From Novosphingobium sp. FSW06-99 (GTDB lineage Bacteria; Pseudomonadota; Alphaproteobacteria; Sphingomonadales; Sphingomonadaceae), in the NCBI RefSeq assembly GCF_001519065.1, contig NZ_KQ954264.1, positions 58,308 through 122,307 of the forward strand: a DNA stretch of 64,000 nt. Reading direction: 5' to 3'. The position numbers were made by a program, and so were the translations under genes. Shown here piece after piece: positions 8,383 to 17,557 of this stretch (positions within the stretch are counted from its first letter, which is position 1; every line of letters begins with the position of its first letter). The notes under the pieces were generated by a model. That model was not told the DNA's origin, did no database searches, and was given only the letters and a program-made list of their open reading frames with translations.

Positions 8383-10107
8383 TCAGAACAAGGCGTGCGG
8401 GGCGGCTTCCTTCAGCATTTCGCGCCGGATCAGCGGGATCGGCGGCCCGCCGAACGACAGGAACGTGTCGTGAAACGCCCGCCAGCTTGCCCGCCCGCCA
8501 TGCGTCGCGGTCCAGTCGGTGCGCAACCGGCGGATCATCAGCTTGCCCAGCGTATAGTTGAGATAGGCCGGGTCATACGTGCCGCGCGCCGCTTGCTGAT
8601 CGGCATTGCCTTCATCCTGATAGCACTGGTCGCGAAACAGCGCCTTTGATTGTGCCACAGTCATCCCGCCGGTGTGCAGCCCGATCGCCGAAATCAGGCG
8701 GCAATCGCGCAACAAGGCATTGGTCAACTGGCCGATGTGGATCTTGGGATCGCCCTTGCCGAGTCCGGCTTCCCACATCATTTCCTCGGCATAGTGCGCC
8801 CACCCTTCGGCAAAGGCATAGCCGACAAACAGCCGCCCGACCGGCGAGGCCGCGCGGTTGGAATGGAGGAACTGGACAAAGTGGCCAGGCATGACTTCGT
8901 GCACGCTGGTGAACAGCAGATCGGCCTTGCCGGGAATATAGGCATCCTGCTTGGCCTTGGACCACGACGGATCGGGCGGGCTGATGTAATAGATCGACGG
9001 CAGCCCTTTATCGAGCGGCCCGGCCGGATCGATATAGGCGCTGTTCTGCGCGTTGTAGGGCGGGCTTGGCCGCACCAGCGCCTGTTCGGTGCCGGGGATG
9101 CTGACCAGATCGCGCGCGCGTACAAAGGCCTCCAGCGCGGGAATCTGCCGGGTCGCTTCGGCAACAGGGCCATCGGCGGGCTTGTCAGCGCCAACCTGAT
9201 CGACACAGGCAGGCACGCTTTGCCCCGGCGCGAACGCGGCGCAGGCATCGACCAACGCGGCGCGGTTGCGATCGAGATCGGCCTTGCCCGCCGCCGCGAT
9301 GGTGGCCACCGGCGCATCGACCGCCTCGGTCGCGGCCAGCATACGGGCAAACCGGTCGGCCCCCAGCGCATAGTCGCCACCGGGAGCCTGGGCCTTCACC
9401 CACCCGGCCAGATCCTGCATTGCCGCGCTGGCGCGTTGCGAAGACGCTTTCAACTGCGCCTGCAAGGCCGCATCGTTCACGCCGGCAAAGGCACGCGGGG
9501 CATCGTTGGCATAGGCATCGGCAAACCCGGAAAAGCCTGCGATGGCATAATAGCGAAAGGTATCGGGCAACGGATGGGTCAGATTGGCGCGAATCTGCGC
9601 GGCAGCGCGCGGCACCGCGTCGAAAAAGTGGATCAGCGCGCGCATCCGCACCGGCGCCGGGGCATAGTCGCGCGACAGATAGACATTGGGATCGAGCCCG
9701 CCGCCGACATAGAACGCCGGATTGCGATGCGGCTGGTCCGCATCGGTCAGCCAGAACAATTGCCCCCTGGCCACCTGCACCAGATAGTCGCGTTCAAACC
9801 GCTGCGCCCTGGTGAGGCCGTGAAAGCCCTGCGCACGCGCGATCACACCCTTGAGAAAGGCTGCCTTCCGCGTCAGCCCGGCCTCACTCCAGTCGGGCAA
9901 TTGCCCGTCGTAGCGGTGCGCACCCTGATAGACGGCCATGGCCGGATCGAGCACGAACCAGCGATCGATCGAGGCCTGGACAAACCCGTCCCAACCCGCC
10001 GCAGCGGGCGGGGTCGCGGTCTTGGCCGCACAGGGCGCGATGGACAGCAGGCTGGAGGCCAGCAACACGACAAGACGTTTGGACAATCCGGGCATCACGA
10101 CCTTCAC
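8383..10107 (-). CDS. DUF885 family secreted metallopeptidase-like protein
   Basis: 574 aa with an N-terminal signal peptide (hydrophobic residues ~11-27 ending at CAAK), so probably periplasmic. DUF885 proteins carry a zinc-peptidase-like core. Here HEVMPGH at 403-409 provides the ligand and catalytic residues, and Glu434 or Glu441 in FAEGWAHYAEEM is the likely third ligand. The fold resembles M32/thermolysin-like gluzincins. The substrate is unknown; a peptidase role is inferred from the motif. It is the second leftward gene after a GNAT, separated from it by 116 bases that hold two inverted repeats. Confidence 0.85.
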   Translation of the reverse strand: MKVVMPGLSKRLVVLLASSLLSIAPCAAKTATPPAAAGWDGFVQASIDRWFVLDPAMAVYQGAHRYDGQLPDWSEAGLTRKAAFLKGVIARAQGFHGLTRAQRFERDYLVQVARGQLFWLTDADQPHRNPAFYVGGGLDPNVYLSRDYAPAPVRMRALIHFFDAVPRAAAQIRANLTHPLPDTFRYYAIAGFSGFADAYANDAPRAFAGVNDAALQAQLKASSQRASAAMQDLAGWVKAQAPGGDYALGADRFARMLAATEAVDAPVATIAAAGKADLDRNRAALVDACAAFAPGQSVPACVDQVGADKPADGPVAEATRQIPALEAFVRARDLVSIPGTEQALVRPSPPYNAQNSAYIDPAGPLDKGLPSIYYISPPDPSWSKAKQDAYIPGKADLLFTSVHEVMPGHFVQFLHSNRAASPVGRLFVGYAFAEGWAHYAEEMMWEAGLGKGDPKIHIGQLTNALLRDCRLISAIGLHTGGMTVAQSKALFRDQCYQDEGNADQQAARGTYDPAYLNYTLGKLMIRRLRTDWTATHGGRASWRAFHDTFLSFGGPPIPLIRREMLKEAAPHALF

Positions 10108-10156
10108 ATGGTTCCAAAAGAAACCACCCTGCCGCGATCCGGGCCAAACGTCCAGC

Positions 10157-10182
10157 CCGCACCGGAGAACGGGCCGGTGCGG
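10157..10182. repeat. GC-rich inverted repeat (9-bp arms)
   Basis: CCGCACCGG (10157-10165) and CCGGTGCGG (10174-10182) are perfect complements with an 8-base loop. They lie between the GNAT stop and the DUF885 start on the minus strand. No U-run follows on either strand, so it is a weak terminator or leader hairpin at best. Confidence 0.5.
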
Positions 10183-10184
10183 CC

Positions 10185-10215
10185 TTCAAAATTCGCTCAT
10201 CTCTCGAATTTTGAA
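10185..10215. repeat. AT-rich perfect inverted repeat (11-bp arms)
   Basis: TTCAAAATTCG (10185-10195) and CGAATTTTGAA (10205-10215) are perfect complements with a 9-base loop, starting 9 bases past the GNAT stop codon. The AT-rich composition is unusual for this sequence. It may be an operator for the DUF885 gene or a transcription terminator for the GNAT gene. Confidence 0.6.
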
Positions 10216-10223
10216 TAAAACTC

Positions 10224-10760
10224 TCAGGCAAACCGTTTTTCAAGCATGATCAGGTGCGGGTCGCCATCGACGCCATGCGCGTCAAAACCCTTTTCCCGTT
10301 CAAGCTCGATCGCGGCATGGTTGTCGCGATCCTCGATCGAGATCACGCGTTTCAGCCCGCGCCGCTGCGCCTCGGTGGCCACTACGTCGAGCAACGTCCA
10401 CCCCAGCCCCTTGCCGCGGTAGTCGCGGTGGATCGAAATGGCGATTTCGCCGGTATCCATCTGCGCGTCGCAGGCCAGCATGGCCGACGCGATCAAGGCG
10501 CCGGTGGCCTTGTCGAACGCCACCCAGCTTTCGGTGCGCCAATGGTCGACATGGGTGAGCGAGGCGATCTGGTCGGGCCCGACATGGCGCACCGCGGTCA
10601 AAAAGCGAAAGCGCCGGTCATCATCGCTGACCCCGTCAAAAAACGCCTCGAGCGCGTCGGCATCTTCGGCATAGGCTGGCCGCACCGACAGCGTGACGCC
10701 GTCGCGCGTGGCAAGGTCGACAGGCTGGGCAAGATCGGCAAGTGTGGCGGGGGTGGTCAT
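10224..10760 (-). CDS. GNAT-family N-acetyltransferase
   Basis: 178 aa. The acetyl-CoA binding loop is the RGKGLG segment, preceded by an EIAISIHRDY strand, as in GNAT motif A; a late NHAAIELEREKGF helix matches motif B. The SDDDRRFRFL segment early in the protein resembles stand-alone relatives of the acetyltransferase domain of protein-lysine acetyltransferases (Pat type). Substrate cannot be read from sequence. It is divergent from rpsA across a 367-base gap. Confidence 0.85.
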   Translation of the reverse strand: MTTPATLADLAQPVDLATRDGVTLSVRPAYAEDADALEAFFDGVSDDDRRFRFLTAVRHVGPDQIASLTHVDHWRTESWVAFDKATGALIASAMLACDAQMDTGEIAISIHRDYRGKGLGWTLLDVVATEAQRRGLKRVISIEDRDNHAAIELEREKGFDAHGVDGDPHLIMLEKRFA

Positions 10761-11127
10761 GGCGGGATCTCCTGCAATTCGAATGGGGTCGATAGGGCGG
10801 TTTTACGGACCAGCGCGCGCCTCGCCTTGATCCAGAGCAACCTGGCACTTGCAATTTGCGCAATCGTGGGTGCGAGCCGCGCGGCAGCTTGCCTTTTTGC
10901 GCATGTTCGACTAGGGGCGCGATCATTCCCGACACGAACCGGTTTCCGGCGCCACGCGCCACGGTCGCATTCGGGGGTACCCGCCACGGCATCCGGCCCG
11001 GCGGGTGGTTCGGCCCTTTTACCCCGCGGGCGAATGATTCGCCATCAAACCTGATCATGCGCGGACGAAAGACCGGCGGAGACAACCGCCTGGCCGGAAA
11101 ATACCCACACAGGACCACAACCAACCC
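10761..11127. other. Non-coding divergent region upstream of rpsA
   Basis: 367 bases without a convincing gene. It should hold the rpsA promoter and leader. The best-looking core promoter is TTGCCT at 10889-10894 and TAGGGG at 10912-10917 with a 17-base spacer, which would give a leader of ~200 bases. Only a weak AGGA-like site precedes the rpsA ATG, as is common for S1. Nothing else was recognised. Confidence 0.35.
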
Positions 11128-12843
11128 ATGGCTTCCAACCCCACGCGCGACGATTTTGCCGCGCTGCTCGACGAAACGCTCGGCTCTGCCAGCAATGGCG
11201 GCTTTGAAGGCCGCGTCGTCAAGGGCACCGTCACCGCCATCGAAAACGACAAGGCCGTCATCGACGTCGGTCTGAAGAGCGAAGGCCGCGTGCCTTTGCG
11301 CGAATTCGCTGCACCCGGCATGCCGCACGGCCTTTCGGTCGGCGATGAAGTCGAAGTCTATGTCGATCGCGTCGAAAACGCCGACGGCGAAGCGATGCTC
11401 AGCCGCGACCGCGCCCGCCGCGAAGCCGCCTGGGACAAGCTTGAAAACGAATTCGGCGAAGGCAAGCGCGTCGAAGGCGTGATCTTCGGCCGCGTCAAGG
11501 GCGGCTTCACCGTCGATCTCGACGGCGCCGTGGCCTTCCTGCCCGGCAGCCAGGTCGATATCCGCCCGGTGCGCGATGTGCAGCCGCTGATGGATATCCC
11601 GCAGCCGTTCCAGATCCTCAAGATGGATCGCCGCCGTGGCAACATCGTCGTGTCGCGCCGTGCGGTGCTGGAAGAAACCCGCGCCGAACAGCGTTCGGGC
11701 CTGATCCAGAACCTGAAGGAAGCGCAGATCATCGACGGCGTCGTCAAGAACATCACCGATTACGGTGCGTTCGTTGATCTGGGCGGCATCGACGGCCTGC
11801 TGCATGTCACCGACATGAGCTACAAGCGCGTCAACCACCCGTCGGAAGTGATCGCCATCGGCGACACCGTGCGCGTGCAGATCATCCGCATCAACCAGGA
11901 CACCCAGCGCATCAGCCTGGGCATGAAGCAGCTCGACAGCGATCCGTGGGAAGGCGTCGCCGCCAAGTACCCGGTTGGCGCCAAGCTGTCTGGCACGGTC
12001 ACGAACATCACCGAATATGGTGCGTTCGTTGAACTCGAAGCCGGCATCGAAGGCCTGGTCCACGTTTCGGAAATGAGCTGGACCAAGAAGAACGTCCACC
12101 CCGGCAAGATCGTTTCGACCAGCCAGGAAGTCGATGTCATGGTGCTCGAAGTCGACAGCGACAAGCGCCGCATCTCGCTGGGTCTCAAGCAGGCGCAGCA
12201 GAACCCCTGGGAAGGCTTTGCCGAACGTCACCCGGTTGGTTCGGTTGTCGAAGGCGAAGTCAAGAACGCGACCGAATTCGGCCTGTTCATCGGTCTCGAC
12301 GGCGACGTCGACGGCATGGTGCACATGTCGGACATCGCCTGGGGCATTTCGGGCGAAGACGCGCTGGCGCTTCACCGCAAGGGCGAACAGGTCAAGGCCG
12401 TGGTGCTCGACGTCGATGTCGACAAGGAACGCATCAGCCTGGGCATGAAGCAGCTTGAAAAGGGTGCTCCGGCCGCCGCTGTTGCCGGCAGCACCTCGAC
12501 CGCGTCGAGCAACGCGCTGCGTCGTGGCGAAGTCGTGACCGTGACCGTGCTCGAAGTGCGCGATGGCGGGCTGGAAGTGCAGGCTGGCGAAGACGGTGCA
12601 ACCGGCTTCATCAAGCGCAGCGACCTTGGCCGCGATCGCGACGAACAGCGCCCCGACCGTTTCCAGGTCGGTCAGAAGATCGACGCGCTGGTCACCGGTT
12701 TCGACCGTTCGAAAAAGCCCACGTTCTCGATCAAGGCGCGTCAGCTCGCCGAAGAAAAGGAAGCCGTGGAACAATACGGTTCGTCGGATGCCGGCGCTTC
12801 GCTGGGCGACATTCTGGGCGCCGCGCTCAAGGCGCAGCGCTGA
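11128..12843 (+). CDS. rpsA: 30S ribosomal protein S1
   Basis: 571 aa with six S1 RNA-binding repeats. Recurring segments such as VVKNITDYGAFVDLGG, VTNITEYGAFVELEAG and VKNATEFGLFIGLDG each end in RISLGxKQ. S1 delivers mRNAs with weak or structured leaders to the 30S subunit. Length and repeat count match Gram-negative S1. cmk, the usual upstream neighbour, is replaced here by a divergent GNAT gene. A strong terminator follows 42 bases after the stop. Confidence 0.97.
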   Translation: MASNPTRDDFAALLDETLGSASNGGFEGRVVKGTVTAIENDKAVIDVGLKSEGRVPLREFAAPGMPHGLSVGDEVEVYVDRVENADGEAMLSRDRARREAAWDKLENEFGEGKRVEGVIFGRVKGGFTVDLDGAVAFLPGSQVDIRPVRDVQPLMDIPQPFQILKMDRRRGNIVVSRRAVLEETRAEQRSGLIQNLKEAQIIDGVVKNITDYGAFVDLGGIDGLLHVTDMSYKRVNHPSEVIAIGDTVRVQIIRINQDTQRISLGMKQLDSDPWEGVAAKYPVGAKLSGTVTNITEYGAFVELEAGIEGLVHVSEMSWTKKNVHPGKIVSTSQEVDVMVLEVDSDKRRISLGLKQAQQNPWEGFAERHPVGSVVEGEVKNATEFGLFIGLDGDVDGMVHMSDIAWGISGEDALALHRKGEQVKAVVLDVDVDKERISLGMKQLEKGAPAAAVAGSTSTASSNALRRGEVVTVTVLEVRDGGLEVQAGEDGATGFIKRSDLGRDRDEQRPDRFQVGQKIDALVTGFDRSKKPTFSIKARQLAEEKEAVEQYGSSDAGASLGDILGAALKAQR

Positions 12844-12885
12844 TCGGATCCGGTCGGGTCTTGGCCCGACCGGTAGACCGGACAA

Positions 12886-12917
12886 AAAAGCCCGTCGGTG
12901 CAAACCGGCGGGCTTTT
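12886..12917 (+). terminator. Intrinsic terminator of rpsA
   Basis: A 14-bp stem (12886-12899 with 12904-12917, one G-U pair) and 4-base loop end in TTTT. A smaller hairpin (GGTCGGG/CCCGACC, 12852-12871) sits just upstream. Confidence 0.85.
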
Positions 12918-12950
12918 GCTTTGTCTGGCGCGTTCGGCTAGGAACGCCTG

Positions 12951-13715
12951 ATGACCGTGATCGTTCACCAATTCGCGTGCCTGGCCGACAACTACGGCTA
13001 TCTCGTCCACGATCCCGCCAGCGGCGAAACCGTGGCGATCGACACCCCCGATGCCGATGCCTATCTGGCGCAGGCCGATCTGCGCGGCTGGCGCATTACG
13101 CAGATATGGAACACCCACTGGCACCCCGACCATGCCGGCGGCAACGAGGCGATCAAGGCGCAGACCGGATGCCTGATCGTCGCGCCGGCCGTCGATGCCG
13201 CGCGCATCGCCGGGATCGACCGTACCGTCGAACAGGGCGACACGGTCTCGCTGGGCGCGTTCGAGGCGCAGGTGATCGATGTCGGCGGGCACACGCTGGG
13301 CCACGTGGCCTATCACTTGCCCGACGCGCAGATCGCCTTTGTCGGCGACAGCCTGTTCGCGCTGGGCTGCGGACGGATGTTCGAAGGCACCGCACCACAG
13401 TTCTGGGCCAGCCTGCAACGGCTGAAGGCACTACCACCGCAAACCGCAATCTATTGCGCGCACGAATATACCGCCAGCAACGCGCGCTTTGCGCTGTACG
13501 CCGACCCCGACAACCAGGCACTGATCGCCTATGCCGCAGAAATCACCGACAAGCGGGCGAACGGTCTGCCCACCGTGCCGACCCGGCTCGATCGCGAACT
13601 GGCGACCAATCCCTTTCTTCGCGCGGACGATCCTGCCATGGAGGCACGCTGGGGCGGCGGTGACGCGGTGGCCACTTTTGCGGCGTTGCGCGCCGCCAAA
13701 GACAGCTTTCGCTGA
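12951..13715 (+). CDS. gloB: Hydroxyacylglutathione hydrolase (glyoxalase II)
   Basis: 254-aa metallo-beta-lactamase-fold enzyme that hydrolyses S-D-lactoylglutathione to D-lactate and glutathione in methylglyoxal detoxification. The dinuclear metal motif THWHPDH is at 55-61, followed by GGHTLGHVAYH, GDSLFALGCGRMFEG and the glyoxalase II-specific HEYTxxN segment. Length is the usual one. It starts 33 bases past the rpsA terminator. Confidence 0.95.
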   Translation: MTVIVHQFACLADNYGYLVHDPASGETVAIDTPDADAYLAQADLRGWRITQIWNTHWHPDHAGGNEAIKAQTGCLIVAPAVDAARIAGIDRTVEQGDTVSLGAFEAQVIDVGGHTLGHVAYHLPDAQIAFVGDSLFALGCGRMFEGTAPQFWASLQRLKALPPQTAIYCAHEYTASNARFALYADPDNQALIAYAAEITDKRANGLPTVPTRLDRELATNPFLRADDPAMEARWGGGDAVATFAALRAAKDSFR

Positions 13716-13738
13716 AAAAAGTACGGTCGGGGGATAGC

Positions 13739-14764
13739 ATGGTTGAAAAGCGCATCATCCGGGTCACGTCGTTCGACGTGGCCGAAGCGGCGGGGGTCAG
13801 TCAATCGACGGTCAGCCGCGCGCTGGCGGGCGACACCTCGATCAGCGAACCGACGCGCAAGCGCGTGATCGAGGCAGCGGCCCGTCTCAATTACCAGGTC
13901 GATGAAAACGCCGCACGGCTGCGCCGCGGCCGCACCGGCACGCTGGCGCTGGTGATGATCTGCCGCCCCGGGCAGGATCGCAAGGATTTGAACCCGTTCT
14001 ATTTCGCGCTGCTGGGCAGCACGTGCGCCGCCGCCGCCGCGCGCGGCTATGAAGTGCTGGTGGCATTTCAGGACAGCGCGGCCAATTTCTGGGGCCATTA
14101 TCAGGAACGCCGCAAGGCCGACGGCATGATCGTCATCGGCACCAGCGAAAACACCGAGGCGTGGGACTATTTCGGCCAGTTGCCCGAAGATTCGCACTGG
14201 GTGTGCTGGGGCGCGCCAAGCGATGCCTTTCCCTGGGTGCGCAGCGACAACCATGCCGGGGCGATGCTGGCAACGCGCCACATGCTGGTGCGGCAATACC
14301 GGAATATCGTCTGCCTGGGATCGGAAACATCGCCGCAACGCCAGTTCAAGGAACGCTTTGACGGCTATGCCGCAGCGATGCGCGATGCCGGGCTCGAACC
14401 CTATCTGCAACGCATCGAGCGCGGGCTGGAGCGCGAGGAACAGGGCCGCCGTGCCGCCGCCGCGCTGATCGAAAGCGGACGGCCGTTCGATGCCATATTC
14501 GGCGTCAGCGACGAAATCGCGTTGGGCGCGTTGAAGGAATTGACATCGCGCGGGCTGCGCGTGCCCGACGATATCGGCGTGGTCGGGTTTGACGGCGTGC
14601 GCGCCGGGGCCTGGTCAAACCCGCAACTGACCACGGTGGAAAGCGATTTCGAAGTCGCCGGATCGCTGCTGGTCGATCGCCTGATCGCCACCATCGGCGG
14701 CGAGGCGCCCTCGCCCCGGCGCGTGCCGGTGCGGCTGGTGGTCCGCGGATCGACCCGCCCGTGA
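13739..14764 (+). CDS. LacI-family transcriptional regulator
   Basis: 341 aa. The N-terminal helix-turn-helix (FDVAEAAGVSQSTVSRALAG, residues 12-31) with the hinge helix near residues 55-65 is typical of LacI/GalR. It is followed by a periplasmic-binding-protein-like effector domain ending PRRVPVRLVVRGST. It overlaps the next GNAT gene by four bases. No sugar uptake or catabolic genes are adjacent, so the effector and targets are unknown. Confidence 0.9.
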   Translation: MVEKRIIRVTSFDVAEAAGVSQSTVSRALAGDTSISEPTRKRVIEAAARLNYQVDENAARLRRGRTGTLALVMICRPGQDRKDLNPFYFALLGSTCAAAAARGYEVLVAFQDSAANFWGHYQERRKADGMIVIGTSENTEAWDYFGQLPEDSHWVCWGAPSDAFPWVRSDNHAGAMLATRHMLVRQYRNIVCLGSETSPQRQFKERFDGYAAAMRDAGLEPYLQRIERGLEREEQGRRAAAALIESGRPFDAIFGVSDEIALGALKELTSRGLRVPDDIGVVGFDGVRAGAWSNPQLTTVESDFEVAGSLLVDRLIATIGGEAPSPRRVPVRLVVRGSTRP

Positions 14765-15225
14765 TCCGCCCTGCAACAGCAGATGATGCCGATGCGATCT
14801 GGGGCTTGATCGAACCGGTGATCCGCGCAGGCGAGACTTATGCCCTGCCCCGCGACTGGTCACGCGAAGCGGCGCTGGCCTATTGGCTGGGGCCCGATCG
14901 TCAGTCGCTCGTGGCCGACGATGGCGGGGTCGTCGGCAGTTACTTTCTGCGCGCCAACCAGCTTGGCGGCGGCGCGCATGTCGCCAATTGCGGGTACATT
15001 TCGGCCCAGCGCGGGACTGGCCGGGCAATGGCGGAGGATTCGCTCGAACGCGCCCGTGTCGCCGGTTTCACCGCGATGCAGTTCAACTTTGTGGTGGCCA
15101 GCAACACCGGCGCGGTCGCGCTGTGGCGGTCGCTCGGGTTTGCCGAAATCGGTCGCCAACCCGGCGCCTTCAACCATCCCCGGCTGGGCCTTGTCGATGC
15201 CCTGGTCATGCATCGGCATCTATAG
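14761..15225 (+). CDS. GNAT-family N-acetyltransferase
   Basis: 154 aa. Starts with GTG inside the GTGA overlap with the LacI-gene stop, so the two are translationally coupled. GNAT features: MIRPATADDADAIWGL start, the CGYISAQRGTGRAM acetyl-CoA loop, and ASNTGAVALWRSLGF near the end, a common motif B form. The coupled arrangement suggests the regulator and enzyme act together. Substrate unknown. Confidence 0.85.
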   Translation: MIRPATADDADAIWGLIEPVIRAGETYALPRDWSREAALAYWLGPDRQSLVADDGGVVGSYFLRANQLGGGAHVANCGYISAQRGTGRAMAEDSLERARVAGFTAMQFNFVVASNTGAVALWRSLGFAEIGRQPGAFNHPRLGLVDALVMHRHL

Positions 15226-15239
15226 CCGCCGAAACGACA

Positions 15240-15268
15240 AGGGTCCCGACCGTTTCCGGCGGGACCCT
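15240..15268. terminator. Terminator-like hairpin between convergent genes
   Basis: AGGGTCCCG (15240-15248) pairs with CGGGACCCT (15260-15268). It lies between the convergent GNAT and atpF stop codons and lacks a clear T-run, so it may work weakly in both directions. Confidence 0.55.
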
Positions 15269-15291
15269 CGCTGTTCGGTCATGACGCCTGG

Positions 15292-15813
15292 TTAGTTGAC
15301 CAGATGTTCGATCGCGCCATCGACCAGCGCGCGGTCGGCGTCGGCGCTGTGGCGCGCGGCGATCAACTGTGCCGCTGCGTCGGTGGCGGCCGTCACCGCG
15401 CGCTGGCGCAGTTCGTCCACAGCGGCGTGTTCGGCTGCGGCGATCTTTTCGGCGGCCATCTTTTCGCGGCGCGCGATCACGTCGGTGGTGGCGACTTCGG
15501 CGCGCGCGACAATCGCTTCGGCTTCGTGCCGGGCATGTTCGAGCATGGCCGCGGCGTCCTTTTCGGCGCTGGCGATGCGCGCGGCATAGTCGGCGCGCAA
15601 CCGTTCGGCCTCGGCCCGCAGCGTGCGCGCTTCATCAAGCTGGGCGCGGATCGCGGCGATCTGCTTGTCGAGGCCGGACGTGACCAGCGACGGCACTTTC
15701 TTCCACAGCATGATCACGATCAGCACCGTCATCGCGGCGCTGACGATCATGACCGGTGGAATGTGCCCGAACAGCAGCGGTTCGGCAGCTTCGTGGAGAT
15801 CAGCCATGGGCAA
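15292..15813 (-). CDS. atpF: F0F1 ATP synthase subunit b
   Basis: 173 aa: one N-terminal membrane helix (~residues 18-38) followed by a long charged Ala/Glu/Arg-rich coiled coil, the peripheral stalk that links F0 to F1. The start overlaps the b' gene by 14 bases; an internal ATG at 15807 (MADL) is an alternative. Last gene of the leftward F0 operon; the F1 genes are elsewhere, as usual in alphaproteobacteria. Confidence 0.93.
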   Translation of the reverse strand: MPMADLHEAAEPLLFGHIPPVMIVSAAMTVLIVIMLWKKVPSLVTSGLDKQIAAIRAQLDEARTLRAEAERLRADYAARIASAEKDAAAMLEHARHEAEAIVARAEVATTDVIARREKMAAEKIAAAEHAAVDELRQRAVTAATDAAAQLIAARHSADADRALVDGAIEHLVN

Positions 15814-16294
15814 ATGGTCCCTTCACCGCGCCACGCGCGTCATCGCCGCTGACGGCAAGGCCTGCAACGCGCAGGGCAATGTCTTGCGCAAGGTCGGCGG
15901 CAACGTGTTCGAATTCATCCAGCGCAGCCGCGCGCGCCGCAACGATGCGGGCCTCGGCGGCGTGGATCTGTGTTTCGAGCCGCGCGGCCGTATCGGCCAG
16001 ACGGGTCTGGGTGGCAACCGCGGCGGCATGCTTGGCCTCTGCCACCAGATCGTGCGCGCTGGCACGTTGGGCGGCTTCGGTTGCGCTCCACGAGGCGGCG
16101 TCTGCTTCGGCCGCATCGCGTGCGGCCTGCGCAGCGGCAAGATCGTTGGCGATCGTCTGGTTGCGGTCGGTCATGGTGGCCATGACCTTTGGCACCATGC
16201 CCCGGCCGACAATGACAAATGTCAGGCCGAAAAACACCAGCATCCAGAAGATCTGGCTGAAGTAGGTGCCGGCTAGCTGGCTGATCTGTGGCAT
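15800..16294 (-). CDS. F0F1 ATP synthase subunit b'
   Basis: 164 aa. Begins MPQISQLAGTYFSQIFWMLVFFGLTFVIVGRGMVP-like: one membrane helix, then an amphipathic coiled coil, the second peripheral-stalk subunit typical of alphaproteobacteria and phototrophs. It precedes and overlaps the b subunit gene, the normal order in these organisms. Confidence 0.93.
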   Translation of the reverse strand: MPQISQLAGTYFSQIFWMLVFFGLTFVIVGRGMVPKVMATMTDRNQTIANDLAAAQAARDAAEADAASWSATEAAQRASAHDLVAEAKHAAAVATQTRLADTAARLETQIHAAEARIVAARAAALDEFEHVAADLAQDIALRVAGLAVSGDDARGAVKGPFAHG

Positions 16295-16431
16295 GACGGG
16301 CTCTTTTCGGGCAGGTACGTCAACAAAACTGGGCGCCGCAACGCGGCAGGCCCGGCAACGGGACCGGGGACAGACGACGCGCCGTAAAACCGGACCGTCG
16401 TATCTGTACCCCGGTCAGCCGGGCCTTTGGC

Positions 16432-16656
16432 TCACTTGAAGATGAGCAGCATCGCAACGACGAACGACAACAGGCCGAGCAGTTCCGCCGCGGCGAAACC
16501 GATGAACAGGCGGCCCTGCTGACCGTCGGCGGCGCCGGGGTTGCGCAGCGCGCCTTCAAGGAAATTGCCGAAAACGATGCCCACGCCAATCGCGGCGAGA
16601 CCAGCGCCGATCGCGGCGAAGCCCGCACCGAGCAGCTTTGCAGCTTCTGCGTCCAT
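16432..16656 (-). CDS. atpE: F0F1 ATP synthase subunit c
   Basis: 74-aa hairpin of two membrane helices that builds the rotor ring. The polar loop RNPGAADGQQGRLF joins them; the ion-binding carboxylate is Glu58 in FAAAELLGLL. The N-terminal helix carries the glycine-rich GAGLAAIGVGIVFGN packing motif. The 137-base gap to b' (16295-16431) is GC-rich, has pairing potential and could tune the high c-subunit stoichiometry. Confidence 0.97.
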   Translation of the reverse strand: MDAEAAKLLGAGFAAIGAGLAAIGVGIVFGNFLEGALRNPGAADGQQGRLFIGFAAAELLGLLSFVVAMLLIFK

Positions 16657-16693
16657 TTCAAAACTCCCTTTGGTACCTGAGGTGATGGGTTTG

Positions 16694-17479
16694 TTAGTGA
16701 AGGTTTTCCGCGTCGTTGATATAGACGCAGGTCAACAGCGCAAAGACATAGGCCTGGATGCCCGCTACCAGCAATTCCAGCGCGCAGATACCGACCATAA
16801 GGATAAAGCTCGGCACGCTGGCAATCGTGAACAGCAAGGGTCCGCCGTTGCCGCCGGTGATCACAAAGCTCGACAGCACTTCGAGCAGCACGTGCCCGGC
16901 CATCATCGCCACGAACAGTCGCAGCCCGAGCGAGAACGGACGCACCAGGAACGAGATCAGCTCAACCACAAAGATCAGCGGGATCATCGGCACGGGCGTG
17001 CCGTGCGGCACGAACAGCGAAAAGAAATGCAACCCGTGCTTGGCAAAGCCGACCACCAGGACGATCGAAAACGCCATGATCGACAACACGCCGGTCGCCG
17101 AAAAATGGCTGGTGAACGTATAGGGGTGCAGGCCCACCAGGCCCAGCGGCACCAGGCCGAGATAGTTGGCGAACAGGATGAAACTGAACAGCGAGAAGAC
17201 GTAAGGCACGTATTTCTTGCCATTGGGACCGACCGAGGTCGCCAGCATCGAATCCACAAAGCCGGTCATCGTTTCGACCGCCATCTGCCAGCGGCCGGGC
17301 ACCAGTTGGCGCCGCAGGCCACCGCTGACAAACAGGATCAGCAATGCCACCGACATCGCCATCCACAGCGCCGAATTGGTGAACGCGATGTTATGCCCGG
17401 CAATCGACCAGTTGTCCGAACCGAACAGCGGCTCGATTGTAAACTGGTGCATCGGATCGACTTTTGGCTCGGCTGCCAC
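16694..17479 (-). CDS. atpB: F0F1 ATP synthase subunit a
   Basis: Membrane subunit that forms the two proton half-channels against the c-ring. The essential Arg lies in SLGLRLFVAMMAGH. I chose the GTG at 17479 (protein starts VAAEPKVDPMHQF, 261 aa) because an AGGGA ribosome-binding site precedes it by about seven bases and homologues start here; the frame also runs up to 17545. It sits 37 bases upstream of atpE. Confidence 0.92.
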   Translation of the reverse strand: MAAEPKVDPMHQFTIEPLFGSDNWSIAGHNIAFTNSALWMAMSVALLILFVSGGLRRQLVPGRWQMAVETMTGFVDSMLATSVGPNGKKYVPYVFSLFSFILFANYLGLVPLGLVGLHPYTFTSHFSATGVLSIMAFSIVLVVGFAKHGLHFFSLFVPHGTPVPMIPLIFVVELISFLVRPFSLGLRLFVAMMAGHVLLEVLSSFVITGGNGGPLLFTIASVPSFILMVGICALELLVAGIQAYVFALLTCVYINDAENLH

Positions 17480-17557
17480 GTTCAGGTCCCTGCTTGCGTT
17501 CGTAACGAATGAAGTGCGCAACTCAGACCATGCCTTCAGATGCAATCGCCGCAGCGA

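Noticed and set aside
10185..10240. Glycine-type riboswitch suggested by CTCTC and CAGGCAAA-like strings
   Set aside because: No tandem aptamer architecture, and the strings partly lie in the GNAT stop region on the wrong strand.
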